Part shown: positions 6,304 to 6,703 of the stretch, in pieces
Layout: each line of letters starts with the position of its first letter
How positions within the stretch are numbered: position 1 is the stretch's first letter
Assembly (NCBI GenBank): GCA_946405695.1
Contig: CAMJIA010000076.1
Location: forward strand, 1-6,703
DNA length: 6,703 nt
Source of the DNA: an uncultured Prevotellaceae bacterium
GTDB taxonomy: Bacteria; Bacteroidota; Bacteroidia; Bacteroidales; Bacteroidaceae
Direction: 5' to 3'
Notes under the pieces: generated by a model
What the model was told of the DNA's origin: nothing
Database searches by the model: none
The model's input: the letters and a program-made list of their open reading frames with translations, nothing else
Program-made: the position numbers and the translations under genes

Positions 6304-6703
6304 ATGAAGAAAATTTTTACTCTAATCTGTGCCCTTGTGGGCTTCGCAGGTGTTGCTAATGCAGAAACAGTGGATGACATCGCAGTCTGCAAGCACAGCT
6401 ATGTGCTTTGTTTTGATGACTGGGATGGTGCAGGATCAGCTAAACCGGGTAAAGGAAAGCTATTTGGCAATGGTTATTTCTTGGATGTTACAGGCGGATC
6501 TGTAGCAACAAACAAAGGACAGGTTGATCTTTCTGTAGTCAATGAGGCTGATGACAACCATGTAACGCAGTATATCGTTGACAAATATGGTGCTGACTAT
6601 CCTGGACCAAAATACAATTCATGGCGCTTGAAGAACGCACAGGACGTAATTGCCATGAAGGTGACGGCAAAGTCTAAGCTTATCTTCTTCCTGCATGGAA
6701 ACA
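6304..6703 (+). CDS. Secreted protein of unknown function, N-terminal part (3' end outside window)
   Basis: An open frame from ATG 6304 runs off the window end after 133 codons. It begins MKKIFTLICALVGFAGVANA, a type I signal peptide with an A-N-A cleavage site before Glu21. There is no lipobox cysteine, so the product is exported to the periplasm or beyond without lipidation. The visible mature part contains HSYVLCFDDWDG, then GKGKLFGNGYFLDVTGGSVA, DLSVVNEAD, and a YNSWRLKNAQDVIAMKV strand followed by SKLIFFLHGN. This alternating-strand pattern suggests a beta-sandwich module. I have an unverified impression of similar N-terminal domains in large Prevotella secreted proteins; no enzyme can be named from this part. 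It has its own promoter and follows a terminator, so it is transcribed separately from the PUL, though nearby genes may still be functionally related. Its A/T content looks somewhat higher than that of the PUL genes. Confidence 0.9.
   Translation, partial: MKKIFTLICALVGFAGVANAETVDDIAVCKHSYVLCFDDWDGAGSAKPGKGKLFGNGYFLDVTGGSVATNKGQVDLSVVNEADDNHVTQYIVDKYGADYPGPKYNSWRLKNAQDVIAMKVTAKSKLIFFLHGN

Overview
The window looks like Bacteroidota DNA, most likely from Prevotella/Segatella or a close relative. Four things point there: a SusC-like/SusD-like gene pair, several lipoproteins with Bacteroidota-type lipoboxes and acidic residues after the cysteine, a TTTG / TAnnTTTG promoter, and A/T-rich leaders with no clear Shine-Dalgarno sequence. 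All recognisable genes lie on the + strand. Assignment to a genus is an inference from protein style and base composition.

Positions 1-6102 hold the downstream part of a polysaccharide utilization locus (PUL). It begins with the C-terminal third of a SusC-like TonB-dependent outer-membrane transporter (1-1044), cut by the window edge. After 16 bp comes a large SusD-like glycan-binding lipoprotein (1061-3154). After a 43-bp spacer that contains a perfect 16-bp tandem duplication comes a 792-residue surface lipoprotein (3198-5576). Its N-terminal half looks like fibronectin-type-III modules and its C-terminal half like a right-handed beta-helix of the DUF4957/DUF5123 type. Last is a roughly 166-residue, beta-rich lipoprotein of unknown family (5602-6102). 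The tight spacing and shared strand suggest one operon. SusC and SusD would form the importing pair, and the two following lipoproteins are candidate accessory surface glycan-binding proteins. The beta-helix protein weakly suggests a pectin-type substrate, but no catalytic enzyme is in the window and the substrate is not proven.

The 6103-6303 gap is rich in signals. It holds a strong stem-loop that probably ends the operon, a short palindrome, an A-tract, and a well-matched Bacteroidota promoter. A 29-bp imperfect inverted repeat spans the promoter spacer and the -7 element. This promoter drives a separate gene (6304 to beyond the window end) that encodes a secreted protein with a type I signal peptide. 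Its visible N-terminal region is probably a beta-sandwich of unknown function.

I saw no RNA genes, CRISPR arrays, insertion sequences or phage genes. The most unusual material is the pair of accessory lipoproteins after SusD, the tandem repeat between genes, and the inverted repeat over the last promoter.
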